A stretch of DNA of 64,000 nt. It comes from Pohlia nutans. Its lineage: Eukaryota > Streptophyta > Bryopsida > Bryales > Mniaceae. Below are positions 20,773 through 31,600 of the stretch, in pieces. The translations under genes were made by a program, and so were the position numbers. The notes beneath the pieces are model-generated. The model was not told the DNA's origin and ran no database searches. It saw nothing but the letters and a program-made list of their open reading frames with translations. How positions within the stretch are numbered: the first letter of the stretch is position 1; the number at the start of each line of letters is the position of its first letter. The stretch spans positions 4,526,001 to 4,590,000 of the forward strand of contig CM040088.1 of NCBI GenBank assembly GCA_022496805.1. Reading direction: 5' to 3'.

Positions 20773-23593
20773 CTAACGCCGAATAGCAAAATGCATTTTG
20801 GTAAAACATGCCAAGTGCATTGCTATACCACCGCATTGTGGGCACACCAAGTTTGTTAGAGTCTTGCTGTGGCACGACCGACACACCCGCCGGTTCTTGA
20901 TTTTCACTAGACCGTGAACACACGGTCTCTGATTGTAGTGCGAAGTGACACCTCTCCGAATGCCCCAATTTGCCATGAGCGCTTCGGCCAACTTCATTGT
21001 GAAGTCCAAGTGCTCAAGCGATGGTTTTCCCTTACGATGACTGCAAGACTTGTAGATAATCCACGTGTTCACTCGCGTTGTGTCAATGAGAAAAAAGAAA
21101 AGGCGGTGCCACCATTTATGAGTGCGTACCTGACACGAGTATTCTCCTCGTAGTTGGTCCGATACATCAACCCCCCTCATCCATGTAGTGTAGGCTTTAT
21201 GAACCAGAGAGGTAGGCACATCAATTCTTACCCCCCGCTGGTTGCTGGGCACTGTGCAAGGGTGAGTTGGATCACTTGGCACTGGATTTGCGTGCATTGA
21301 GAGCAATAAAACTGGTTTTTTGTCCACCCAACAAACGCACGAGATTTTCCTGGACTTGTGCATTCTCCATCCAAGTGTTCCTTGCGGCTTGGAGCTCCAC
21401 AACTTCTTATTAGAGAGAGCATGTGGTAGACAAATGCGGTCACATCGCACCGTACCTGTGCCAAAGGTCCCCCTCGCAACCATGTCCATCAACAGTTTCA
21501 CAGATGTAAAAAAATTATCAGTAAAAACTATGTGTCCTTTGCCATGCAACTTTTCCATCAATGACATGACTACCTCATAGCCCGTTTTGGCCTCACCGGG
21601 TCTTGCAGTTACTACAATATCTCTCATGGCAACTCCAGTATAGACATCAAATCCATAGACATATTTCTTTGACGCATCCGCTATGCACCATATTTTTATC
21701 CCCCACTTACATGGCTTCTTGGGCATGTATTGTCTAATGGGACAATACTTGCCCTTGTAGCGTATCATCATTTCATCGATAGTACACATTTGCCCAAGGT
21801 TCCAATTCTTCTCAAATGAACGACGAACTTTTTCTAGCACTACTAGAGAGTGCGTAAAAACCAAGACAAAACCAAGACACATCTGTTGGAACCAACAGAG
21901 AATGGGTTTAACGTAGCAAAAATTTAGTCATCTGCACAAAACCAACAAGTTTTCTCTTGGAACCAACAAGTTCATGTTGATTTTCCTCTTGGAACCAACA
22001 AGTTCCTGTTGATTTTCCGGAATCAACTGTTCCTAACCCGCACAGAACCAACAGAATTTATGTTGATTTTGTGGGGGTTAGGAACCCCATTTCTCTAGTA
22101 GTGTAGCAACCATCTAATTTTACCGAGTCGATCATAATTAGGATCGCGATGATTTAGAAAGCCTCTATCATCTACAATATGTAAGCATGCCGTGAGACGC
22201 TCAAAGCGCGAACGAGACATACAATTTGAAATGACTGGGCAATGCATGAAAGGACTAGACCTTTTCCAATACGCATGATGGTTGGGTAAAAGTTTGACCC
22301 CCATCAACATGCTAATACCAATCCAAGCTTGCAATTCATCTAAGGTCACAGCCCACCAACCCGTACCCCCTCTCATTTTTTGCTTGTCATTCAATGTAGT
22401 TGCATATCTATTCGTTTCAGCGCAAATTTTACCCAAAGTTCTTAGAGAAAAAAGAGCTGAAATATTAGAATTGGTGTGGGAAAATCACGGAAGGGGTGGG
22501 TGTGGCCAGGGAAATTACCTGTGAAGAGCAGGCTGTCGTGAGTGTACTGATCCGTGTGTTGCGTCCATGTCTCTTCCTCGTATCCGGCATCTCTACGGTC
22601 CTTTCTGGGTTTTTGAGCAGCTGCTGCACGTCCATTGGCAGGGGACCGACGTCCACGACTATGTCGCCCGCATCCACTGCGGCTTCCACGAGCTGGCGCT
22701 TCCCCAGAATCCGGCGTGACAGCTTGAATTTGGGGACGGCCGCTCCGTCCTCCAGCGGCGCGACCTCCACGCGCCGAGCTACCCCCACGTAAGCCACGCC
22801 CTCCAAGTGTTGCAGGCTGTCTTGCAGCAGCCAGCGGAGCACCGTCGCTCCGCTCCGCTCCCGCCACCGGCGCCTCCGCCCCGTCTGCCACGGTCATGGC
22901 TGGCAGCGGCTGTTCAATCGTGCCTAACGCCGAAAATGGTCCACTGCCATATGCACTGCCAGTTCCAAAGATGGACCGGCCCCTCCCACGCCGTGCTAGC
23001 TGGCGCATCCGCACAGCGCCTGCCGCGCTGGACTCGGCCCTTGACGAGACCATGTCGACCTCGCCTCCTTCCCACGGACTACTTTCTTCCGCGCCGGCTG
23101 CCACCTCTCCTTCGCTCCCCTCTGACTCTCCGCCATCACTGAAATCAGTCGCGCTGTGGTTTCCAGGAGAATCGCCGACCGCCCCTTCGCACTCCAAGAG
23201 ATTGTCCAAGTCGTCCTCGCTTGAGTCGAATGCTGCAAGAGAACCTTCAGATCCCTCGTTACAGAAACTGTCGTCCCCGAAGTCATCGTCCTCTTCGCAG
23301 CTTGGCCCGATGTGCGCTTCGTACCTGAATTGGAGGCTAGCACGCCCGTCTCCTCTTGCAGGTTCGCCGGTCTTCATCGCTGCTGTGTGTCTAAGAATCG
23401 GCCCGCCCCGGAGTAGTTGCAGGTCCACTGCTGCAGTGACTGCCAGCTGCACATTCGCCGGAGTTACTGGCTGGTCCGTCGACTTGTGCATCGGGCCACC
23501 ATCGATTTCGCAAAAACAAATTGATGGCTCCATTGAATCCGCGCGGATCGCCTTCCTTCCGCCTCCCTTGCCACCGGAGTATTTTGGCGGCAT
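20773..23593 (-). pseudogene. piggyBac transposase, two exons, interrupted by a MITE
   Basis: Exon 1 is 23593-22519. A 62-bp intron (22518-22457, GTAATT to TTTCAG) follows, and exon 2 is 22456-20773, broken by the MITE at 21838-22103. Without the MITE and one TAG duplication the frame is continuous at 829 residues. The N-terminus is Glu/Asp-rich (about residues 90-180), then Arg/Gly-rich. The catalytic Asp residues are present: TIDEMMI (D496), VFTDNFF (D582) and RGVDVSDQ (D699, D702). A C-terminal Cys/His-rich domain (residues about 780-829) carries CRSCH and CPQCGG, the end-binding fold of this family. As it stands the reading frame stops within the MITE, so it is inactive unless the MITE excises or is spliced out. 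Confidence 0.88.
21838..22103. mobile_element. CACTA-type MITE inside the piggyBac transposase gene
   Basis: 266 bp, starting CACTACTAGAGA and ending TCTCTAGTAGTG, with a TAG duplication on both sides (21835-21837 and 22104-22106). The CACTA terminus and 3-bp duplication are those of the CACTA superfamily. Inside are four or five copies of a GGAACCAACA(G/A) motif, some paired with TGTTGATTTT, and GGTTAGGAACCCC next to the right end. Insertion added 269 bp (266 plus one TAG), which is not a multiple of three, and it carries stops in frame. Confidence 0.9.
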
Positions 23594-24696
23594 GTATGTG
23601 CCACAGAAATTGAAGTCCAGCAGGACTGTCTTGCTTTCTAAGTCCGGCTCTCACAGGCAACGAGAACAGTTACTCGGCATCCAAGAGTTTTGAGAGACGG
23701 CGACTTTGCAAATCGGAGTACCCCTGACTCGATGCCCAATCTGAAATTATTGTCTCTCCTTCTACCCTCGCTTGCTCACGACTCTCTCTTGCATCGGACA
23801 TCGTCTAGCACTTAGGTCCGCAACACATTGTATGGCGAGCCAACACGGTCTTCTAATTGCTAGATAGCAGATCAGATGAGAAGATAAAGTTCCTTAGGCT
23901 TGCAAGTCATGAAATAGTAGATTCAAACAGGAGTTGGCGCTTGACCGTTTTTCTCAAACAATCTGTGCTCAAGGTTCCACTGTGAACGGCCATTGGGCTT
24001 GAAATTGAAATCGGCATTGTGAATTCAATGCCCCAACGATCGAGCGCCATTGAGTAGAATCCAATGTGTGTCGTTACTGTAGAATCCCATGCAGATCCCT
24101 TACTATGTTCAAAACTGCCATGACTTTGAACCACAGAATCTCTTCTGACACGATCCCGCAAAAAAAGAGAATAATTTACTGGTTTATTTGTTTCAATCAT
24201 TCAATGCTTGCTGTCAGCGTTTCTTCATTGCAGCAGTTAGACGGAGTTATTGTCAGACCATCCCCTCCATGGGCAGGCCACAAAATGGTCCGTGATTGCC
24301 AATTCGTGACAGAAAATTGTTGCCTTCCATCCACGCCAGCATACGTTCATCAGCCTAGGGCAACCCAAAATGAGCCCAACTCACCCAAATTTTTAGGCCG
24401 AAATGGAAGAGTACTAGACGTTTTCAACCATAGAAAATTCATAAAGAACGATTTTGTTGATTTATTTTCACCAAATGAAAGCTAACTACCCCAAAAAACT
24501 ACCATAAAAAAATCACGCTGCCAAAAATGCTCGACAGATGAGATATATGGACGTGAAATTTTTCATCAAGCAGAAAATGCATGCTTGGGCAATTAGGGGT
24601 TAATGCCTCAAAATCAATTTTGAGTCACTAAAGATGAGTCACTCTCTCCATTTAGTCATTAAGGACAAGTCCCATTGGTTTAGATTTCTACTAGTG

Positions 24697-26102
24697 AGAT
24701 TGTGTTTACACTTTGTAGCAAATTTTATGAAATTAGTCTATGAAATTTAAAGTTGCCCCTTAACTATTGTTGTGAATTGAAAGCAGATGCCTTGTTGGTG
24801 CACAAAGAGCTAAATTGATCAACTTGAAAGAACTTCAAACAATGTGGTTACAGGCTGAATGAAAAATATCTTTCTAAATTGACGACAAAAAATGAAAGAC
24901 TTTTGGCAATGTCTTCATCCATGGGACCAAAGAGCCAAGCAATTTGGGTAGCTCTCAATGAGTGTTGCTTGAGTGGAGGTACAATATACAATAGGTCTGG
25001 ATTCAAAATTGAAGATATTAACCATCGATCTTATGGAGAGGAAAGATATTTGAAGAGGAGTTGTTTCTACTCTTGCACAATTGGGGAAGTTGACAAGCCA
25101 TTCATCATTTAAAATGTATAATAAAAATGATGTCCGAAGAGAATTTGGAAAAATTGCAAGGGAATTTTTTCCTCATGCCTGCCCTAGCTATTATGCTTTC
25201 TTTTGATGTCGGTTTTGTTTTTTCTGTGTTAATTTTCTATGTAAAATGTTTTGATTATTTTCATTCTAACTTTAATCATGGATGAAAGCATGGTAAATTG
25301 AACCATTAAAGTCATCCTTAGTGCTGAAACTACAATTTTTTTGGTCAAAGGCCATAAATTACGACTATAAATTCATATATTTAAGTTCTAATTTGGTAGA
25401 GCCCTCCATAGTTCTATTAGGTACTTCAATCCAAAGTTTCAAATTAAAATATTAAAAAAAGGTTACTAAAAGAAGAGCTTGAAAATAAATGTCTAAAACT
25501 AATTTCGGGAGCAAATTTGATGAATTGAATCATGTTCAATATGAACATAAATTATATATTGTATAAGTTCATTGTGCATTTGAGGGCTCAAAAGAAAAAA
25601 AATCTTGAAAAAATAAATATCTAATGCAATTTCAACATGTTTTATATCTACTTTTCAATTTGGTCAGAACTACTTTTTCAATTTTAACTACTTTAACCTT
25701 ATTATAACACACATAAATACTTATTGAACATGTTTTTTTCAAATTTTTTGGTTAGACTTTGTTAAACCTTGTATCTTTTATTTTATCCAAAAAAAAATTC
25801 ACAAAAAAAATAAAATTTAATGGATTTTTGGACCCTGCATTGTTGCTTCTCTACAAGGATCACAAGTGGTTCAGTTTACCATGCTTTCATCCTCATATGA
25901 TATGTTTTCCTTCAAGTGCGGCAAGGTTTGGAGTTGTTTGCCTTCTAGGAACTTTAGGCTACAATTTTAGATATTTCAAACTTCTTCTATTATCTTTATG
26001 TTACAGTGGTACATGGATCAATTCATGTACCAATTCAGTCTCTAGCAATAGACATTGGAGGGCCCACAGGTTTTTGACTCACAACTACATGGAAGAAGTT
26101 CT
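24697..26102. other. Mostly empty; decayed coding-like stretch at 24879-25205
   Basis: On the plus strand 24879-25040 reads as a protein-like frame (SSMGPKSQAIWVALNECCLS) and, after a frame change near 25045, GVVSTLAQLGKLTSHSSFKM and KNDVRREFGKIAREFFPHAC lead to a stop at about 25205. The frame change suggests a dead gene or transposon exon; family not recognised. The remainder to 26102 is AT-rich without a supported feature. Confidence 0.3.
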
Positions 26103-26868
26103 TTAAACCCTAAAACACCGTAAGGTCCCCTAGGGGCTTCTGTGACTAGAAATTGACGTTTTTGGACTTGTTAGGCTTTGAAAGGCAGATTCAACGGCAA
26201 AGTGACCTTGGTTTTTTTTCTGCACTGAATCTGTCGGTTGTTTGCGATCTGAAAATGGTGGAGTGTGCGATTTTTAGTGAATTTTTGGAGCTGTGGAAGA
26301 GTTGTCGAGGGCGGAGACGGGCTGGCGGGGCAGCAGCGCTGGAGCAATCGCGCAGTACATAAGAGTTTAGAGGAGTGTGTCATGAGCCGGCCCCATGGTC
26401 CATCCCATGCTCCATACCATGCTCCAAACTGGGTTGGACATGGGGCAGTAAAAAAAAATTCAGTTTTTGGGCCCAATCTCATTGCTTGGAGACTTCAGAG
26501 TCCCATATCTTTTTTTCTACACCTCAGAATTTGACGAAAAAAATTCCACATGAGGGTCATGATGTTCTTTACATGTGGTAAAATTTTCAGATGTTTTGGA
26601 GCACTTCTAGGCAATCCGATTTCAGTATAAGTACAAAGTACCCCCTGCCCAAACAATTTTCATCAATCTTCTCAACGGTGGCATTTTCTCATAAATTGTG
26701 CGATCTTGTTGATCTTTTTTTCATAAACAAGCTATGTAAGTCTTCTTTAGTTTCAACGGTGCCGATCGTGAAAATTACCCCACACTAATAAGAAATTGAG
26801 CTTGCTACAAGAGCTAGTCAAGAAAACAGGAGCTAAGCTAAAACACCCCCGGTCCTTTAGGGGTTAAA
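26103..26868. mobile_element. piggyBac-type non-autonomous element, family C
   Basis: TTAA at both ends (26103-26106 and 26865-26868). The left end is TTAAACCCTAAAACACC; the right end, inverted, is TTAACCCCTAAAGGACC. The left 200 bp match, inverted, the fragment at 1-225. Open frames on both strands around 26171-26534 are short and domain-free. The 766-bp length and shared ends suggest mobilisation by a piggyBac transposase. Confidence 0.7.
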
Positions 26869-27084
26869 GAGATTGCTTATTATAACTCAATCTTTGAATG
26901 AACAGGCAACTTCATTCATCCCATGAAAGATATGATCCTCAATGATGAACCTAGACAAGAAGTAATTTGCTATATTGTATTTTTTCCAATGCAGGCCATA
27001 ATTTTTAACTTTATTGTTATGATCTTATTACATATATGTACAATTTGCTAATGTTGACTATGTTCTTTTCCAAGACATGATCGT

Positions 27085-27205
27085 TTCTCACGAAGAGTCG
27101 CTGTAAGGATTTGAACCAAGTACCCCGGGTATCCTTTGGTTGCAAAGCTTTCATTGTACGACCCATCCGAAACCATTGGACCAAGTGTTGATGAGCAAAC
27201 GTTGA
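27085..27205 (-). mobile_element. tRNA-like SINE head
   Basis: On the minus strand, GGTCCAATGGTTTCGGATGG resembles an A box region and CTTGGTTCAAATCC is a good B box about 55 bp later. Acceptor and anticodon stems do not pair well, so a functional tRNA is unlikely. The downstream extent is unclear. Confidence 0.4.
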
Positions 27206-27228
27206 AAAAAAGTATTTATACAATAGAA

Positions 27229-27547
27229 TTATCCGCAAAGTCCTTCAAAGTTTGAAAAAGATATTTAGAATTTTGCTATTATATAATTTTATTTGGTTAC
27301 TCCAAATAGTTAAAAGGTATGAAAGAGCTTGGTGGTCTTCAAAGTCATGTGAAACTTTTTTGGGTACCAAAAGAGGAGCTCATAAAAGTTTCATATGACT
27401 TTGAAGACCACCAAGCTCTTACACACCTAATAATTGTAGACCACCAAACTCTTCCATATTTTTTAACTATTTGGAGAGACCAAATAAGACTATATTAAAA
27501 CATAATTCTAGGTATCTCTTTCAAACTTTGAAGGACTTTGCGGATAA
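27229..27547. mobile_element. Palindromic MITE with long arms
   Basis: TTATCCGCAAAGTCCTTCAA at the left and its complement TTGAAGGACTTTGCGGATAA at the right enclose further complementary blocks, including CAAATAGTTAAAA with its inverse, and GAGCTTGGTGGTCTTCAAAG with CTTTGAAGACCACCAAGCTC, which flank a loop of about 60 bp. Nearly all of the 319 bp folds into one hairpin. No target duplication is clear. Confidence 0.8.
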
Positions 27548-28299
27548 CTCTAATCCATCATTGTCTATTGAATTCCCCGGTGGCACTGGCGTTCTCCTCC
27601 AATTCGGGAAATGCCACTGCCACCTCAAGAACGCAATAGAAAATGATGGATTTCATCATCGCAAATCCATCCAAAATATAGATGGTTGAATGGAGGACAA
27701 ATCTAATATTGGGAGGGGAGGGGTGGAGGGTGCTCAGTTGAATCTCTGCCCAGAGCCAAATGCTGCATCGCTCTCGTTGCACTACTCTAGATAAGGTGGA
27801 TGACCCAATAACCGACGTGTACTATAAACCAACAATATCTCCAACAAGTGTTCATTGAAAACTTATAATTCTATACCAATACTAGATTTACGTGAAAAGC
27901 TTAAAGCGTTGGTTTATGGGCCATCCACTATAGATCCCGAAAGATAGATAAGGAGGAGGAGCCAATAAAGATAATAATAATAATGTTAATATGACAAGCA
28001 GCTACACTACGAGGAGCTTTGACCAGAATAGAACAAGCGAAGAACGAGAATGCATTTCAGTGGAATCATGAACGGAATATATTTGCTATAGTGATATTTA
28101 GCCCAAGAAAATGGCTATCCTATGGTTCAGAGCCAATAATAATAATAATTAGTATGGAATTATTGAGGTGGAGGGGGTAGTGCAGTGCGGTGCAGTAGGG
28201 AGAAGGGACTCTTGACTTCCGCGAGGGAGGGGGAGGCAACCGCAGTTGACCACCAGGGAGGGAGAAGGGGCGAATCCGGCCGCCACATGCCACGCTAAG
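27548..28299. other. Upstream region of aconitase, no gene seen
   Basis: Mixed composition, turning GC-rich from about 28150. Contains AATAAT-type simple repeats at 27971-27990 and 28135-28150. Two overlapping ORFs on opposite strands (27471-27689 and 27558-27782) have no domain. Core promoter elements are not obvious. Confidence 0.35.
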
Positions 28300-28638
28300 G
28301 CCACGCGCGCCTAACGGAGAAGAAGCGGGAGCCGCGCGGCCGTGACTCGGACTCCCCGTTCCCGTCCACTTCTGTCTGAAAGGGTTGTCTGCGCGGAAGC
28401 CCCCTCCTCCTCTCCGTCCTTGTATACATCTCTTCCTCTACTCCGGTGCTCTTCTCCTCGCTCGCTCGCTGTCCATGCCCTGTGGCACAGCCAACCCTTG
28501 CGGCGATCGCTCGCTGTCCATGCTGCGCTCGCTCACGCTCGCTCGCTGTCCATGCCCTGCCCCTTGGCAACCCTTACTTGCTTTCAGAGCAGAGCGTAGC
28601 ATTGCATAGCCGGCCCTTGCCTCCGATCGCAGCCCACG
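28300..28638 (+). promoter_or_regulatory. GC-rich promoter/5' leader of aconitase with upstream ATGs
   Basis: CpG-rich and pyrimidine-rich sequence immediately before the aconitase ATG. CGCTCGCTGTCCATG-type repeats occur at about 28463, 28508 and 28539. Two of their ATGs, at 28475 and 28520, share a frame that runs to a stop at 28609, 30 bp before the main ATG and in a different frame. If these are within the transcript they form upstream ORFs that would reduce initiation at the main start. The transcription start cannot be located from sequence alone. Confidence 0.45.
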
Positions 28639-31600
28639 ATGCTCCTCTCCTACGTGTGCCGCTCCTTGCGAGCCTCGACGCCAGCCCTGCCCCGCGCCCT
28701 GGGCTCGCGCACCGTATCGTCCTCTGCGCCCTTGACGCGCCCCGCCCTCGCCGGCTCCCCTCGCACCTCTCCCCTCGCGGGCTCCAAATTGTTCCGCACC
28801 TTGGCCGCTGCCTCGTCCCCCAACGACCACCTCGCCACCCCTGACTCCCTCCGTCCTCGATCTGCTCTTGGCCGTCTGCCCGTTCCCCTTGCCAGGATGG
28901 CCTCCACTCGAGGTATGCCGCTCCTTGTTTCTCGTTCCCTTTCTTTCTTTCGACCTCGTCGCCCTCGGGCGATCAACATTGCTCCTAACACCCGTAACTT
29001 CTAGATTCCACTTGTCAATTTCCCTCAGTGGCTCTAGCAGTTCTTGATTCCAGCACCCAGTAACCTCGCATTGCCTGAGCTTTTGCCTCGAAGATTTGCA
29101 ATTTAGATTCTAGCACGAATGTCCGATTTTTAGGTACAATTCTTTTCTTTTCTCTTTGCACTGACGGTTGTCTGCTTGAACGCTGCGGAACGTTCTTGTT
29201 TGCGTTCCGGACTGATCCTCCCTCCCTGTTTCGAGGACTTTCAGTTATTTGTCTGCCTGTCCATGTGTTTCGACATTCCTGAGAACTGACTGGACGTCAT
29301 TCCCTCTTGTATTGCAGCTACCGAGAATCCATTCTCTAGCCTGGTGACGGACTTGCCGAAGCCCGATGGCGGCAGCTATGGGAAGTATTACAGTCTCGTG
29401 AAGTTAAACGATCCGCGTGTTGGTGAGTTTGGAAACATTCATGCTGTCTGTCTTGCATTGCGGACAGGCGCTGCCAGTTGAACCGATCGAAAGATTACAT
29501 TGGGATGCGAGTAACTTAGTAGGGTGGGTGCACCAGCCAACTTGTACGGTCAAGTTGTGTCGCGCAGTGCGGGAATCCGTTCGCTGCAGGGGAATCGAGT
29601 TGGAACTCAGATACATGATGTTGTTTGTGGCAATTTGAAAGTTCCGTGTGGGCGTACAGTCTGAATTGTGTACTCAGTGTAGCGATGTTGCACAATCGGA
29701 CCGCTCTGTGGCGATCTCAGATTCCTCGTGTCACCGGATGTGCAGACTCGCTGCCCTACTCTATCAGGTATCTGTTGGAGTCCGCGATCCGCAACTGCGA
29801 CAACTTTCAGGTATCGAAAGAAGACATTGAGAAGATTTTGGACTGGGAGAAGACTGCTCCTAAGCAAGTGGAAATCCCCTTCAAGCCTGCACGAGTTATC
29901 CTACAGGTGTGATGATCTTTACTGCCGAGTCTCCGTCTCTCGTTCTCGGACCTGCTCATGGAATATGTTTTCTTTTGATTATGTTTGGGAAGTCTTCGCT
30001 GTAAACATCGTGGTCGGTCGGTCAGTGTCTGTCGCCGTCGTCGTCAGAGAGAGAGAGGATGAGTTCAGGCTTGATGGTTTTGACATGGAGCTGCCTGACG
30101 GGTATATTGAACGGTGGTCCCGGTTTATGATTTGTGTCAGGACTTCACTGGAGTACCGGCAGTGGTCGACCTGGCTGCTATGCGTGATGCCATCTCGCGG
30201 TTGGGCGGAGATCCAGACAAGATCAATCCTCTGGTGTGTGTTCTGCCTCGATTGAACCTTGCAGGCGATCATGGATTAGTTTGGGTGATGTTTTATCAGT
30301 GAAACCTAAAATTGCGATCGGAGCCCAGGTAGAGAATCTTTAAGGCTTGAACGACGTCCACTGAAACGAGTGACGTGTTTGAACTGCTGTTGGCGCGTTC
30401 AGGTACCCGTGGATCTGGTGATCGACCATTCAGTGCAGGTGGATGTTGCTCGTTCTGCCAACGCACTCCAGTCGAATATGGAGCTGGAGTTCAGCCGCAA
30501 CAAGGAGCGGTTCGGTTTTCTGAAGTGGGGAGCCACGGCCTTCAAGAACATGCTCGTGGTTCCACCGGGCTCCGGGATCGTGCATCAGGTTTGTGCGTCA
30601 GTGGAATTACGTGCAATTACGTGCTGGGAGATGACGGGGGGTCAAGGTCGGAGGGTCAATAGCTGAGTTGGTAGTGTTTGAAGCGTGGTTGGCGAGGGCT
30701 GTTGGGTTGTGCAGGTGAACCTGGAGTATCTGGCCCGGGTTGTGTTCAACAGCGATGGCGTCCTGTACCCCGACACCCTGGTGGGAACAGATTCGCACAC
30801 AACTATGATCGATGGACTCGGTGTGGCCGGATGGGGAGTGGGAGGAATTGAAGCCGAGGCAGCCATGCTGGGACAGGTGAGAGCTTGGTGGGTTGATGGT
30901 GATTCGAGTCTGGAGTGTTGGTGGAGCAGTGCCGCAGTGGGTAGTAGGACGGTTGATGAATCGTAGGTCGTGAGTATGGTTCTTGCAACGGCAACTCTGG
31001 TGCTCAATGGAGTGAGACACTGATTGGTCGTCTTTGTGATGCACAGCCAATGAGTATGGTTCTCCCTGGTGTGGTGGGGTTCAAGCTGAATGGCAAGCTG
31101 CGCACCGGAGTAACAGCCACAGATCTGGTGTTGACGGTAACCCAAATTCTGAGGAAAATGGGCGTGGTTGGGAAGTTCGTGGAATTTTATGGTAAGCAGT
31201 GACGGTTGATGCTGGTCCTTGCAGCTCCCATCCCTGTGTGATTGCCTTGAGGTGGCTGCGTTAGGCGTCTCGTTGCTGGAAGCGGGTGTGGGTTGTGTGT
31301 ATTTACCCTGGTAGTGAACTGAAGCTTGGTTGGTGTTTGTCCAGGGAAGGGCATGTCGGAGCTGACCCTGGCCGACAGGGCGACAATCGCGAACATGTCC
31401 CCGGAGTACGGTGCTACCATGGGTTTCTTTCCCGTGGACCGCGTGACACTGGATTATTTGAGGATGACAGGGCGGGATGAGAAGAAGGTGATATGTTTTC
31501 CTCTCGGGTGTGGGGTTAGATTGAGAGGTCTGAGGAGCCCGAATCATGGTCGACTGAGCAACATTTTGCATGACGTCGTGTAGCTTGTGGTCTTGTTCGT

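Larger units (their letters stand above)
18893..24603 (-). mobile_element. piggyBac transposon, 5.7 kb
   Basis: Bounded by TTAA at 18893-18896 and 24600-24603, the fixed target of piggyBac. The ends are inverted repeats: TTAACCCCTAAGCGTCC at the left and, inverted, TTAACCCCTAATTGCCC at the right, agreeing at 14 of 17 positions. It encodes a large transposase on the minus strand (20773-23593) with all catalytic residues, now split by a MITE. The host site is the centre of a family B MITE, which proves both boundaries. The 1.9 kb left of the transposase gene contains a GC-rich segment of unknown role and a tandem repeat. Confidence 0.9.
18828..24696. mobile_element. Family B MITE split by the piggyBac insertion
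   Basis: The left half is 18828-18896 (CACTAGTAGAAGTTTTGTCC, then TCCTTAATGACTAAATGGAG) and the right half is 24600-24696 (TCAATTTTGAGTCACTAAAG, CTCCATTTAGTCATTAAGGA, ATTTCTACTAGTG). Taking out the piggyBac element and one TTAA gives a continuous 160-bp palindrome of the same design as 10496-10662. The flanking trinucleotides are AGG and AGA, so any 3-bp duplication has decayed. Confidence 0.85.

Noticed and set aside
22896..23693. 265-codon plus-strand ORF
   Set aside because: Antisense to the GC-rich first exon of the piggyBac transposase, which has the stronger evidence from splice sites and downstream catalytic motifs.
27085..27205. tRNA gene
   Set aside because: A and B boxes are recognisable, but the acceptor and anticodon stems do not pair; the same holds for 11225-11384 and 62525-62700. 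SINE heads fit better.
28438..28991. Several 110-130 codon ORFs on both strands around the aconitase start
   Set aside because: GC-rich shadows of the leader and exon 1; repetitive Arg/Ala/Pro composition, no domain.
30642..31571. 309-codon ORF on the minus strand
   Set aside because: It lies antisense across four aconitase exons and their introns; its composition follows from the coding bias of the real gene.
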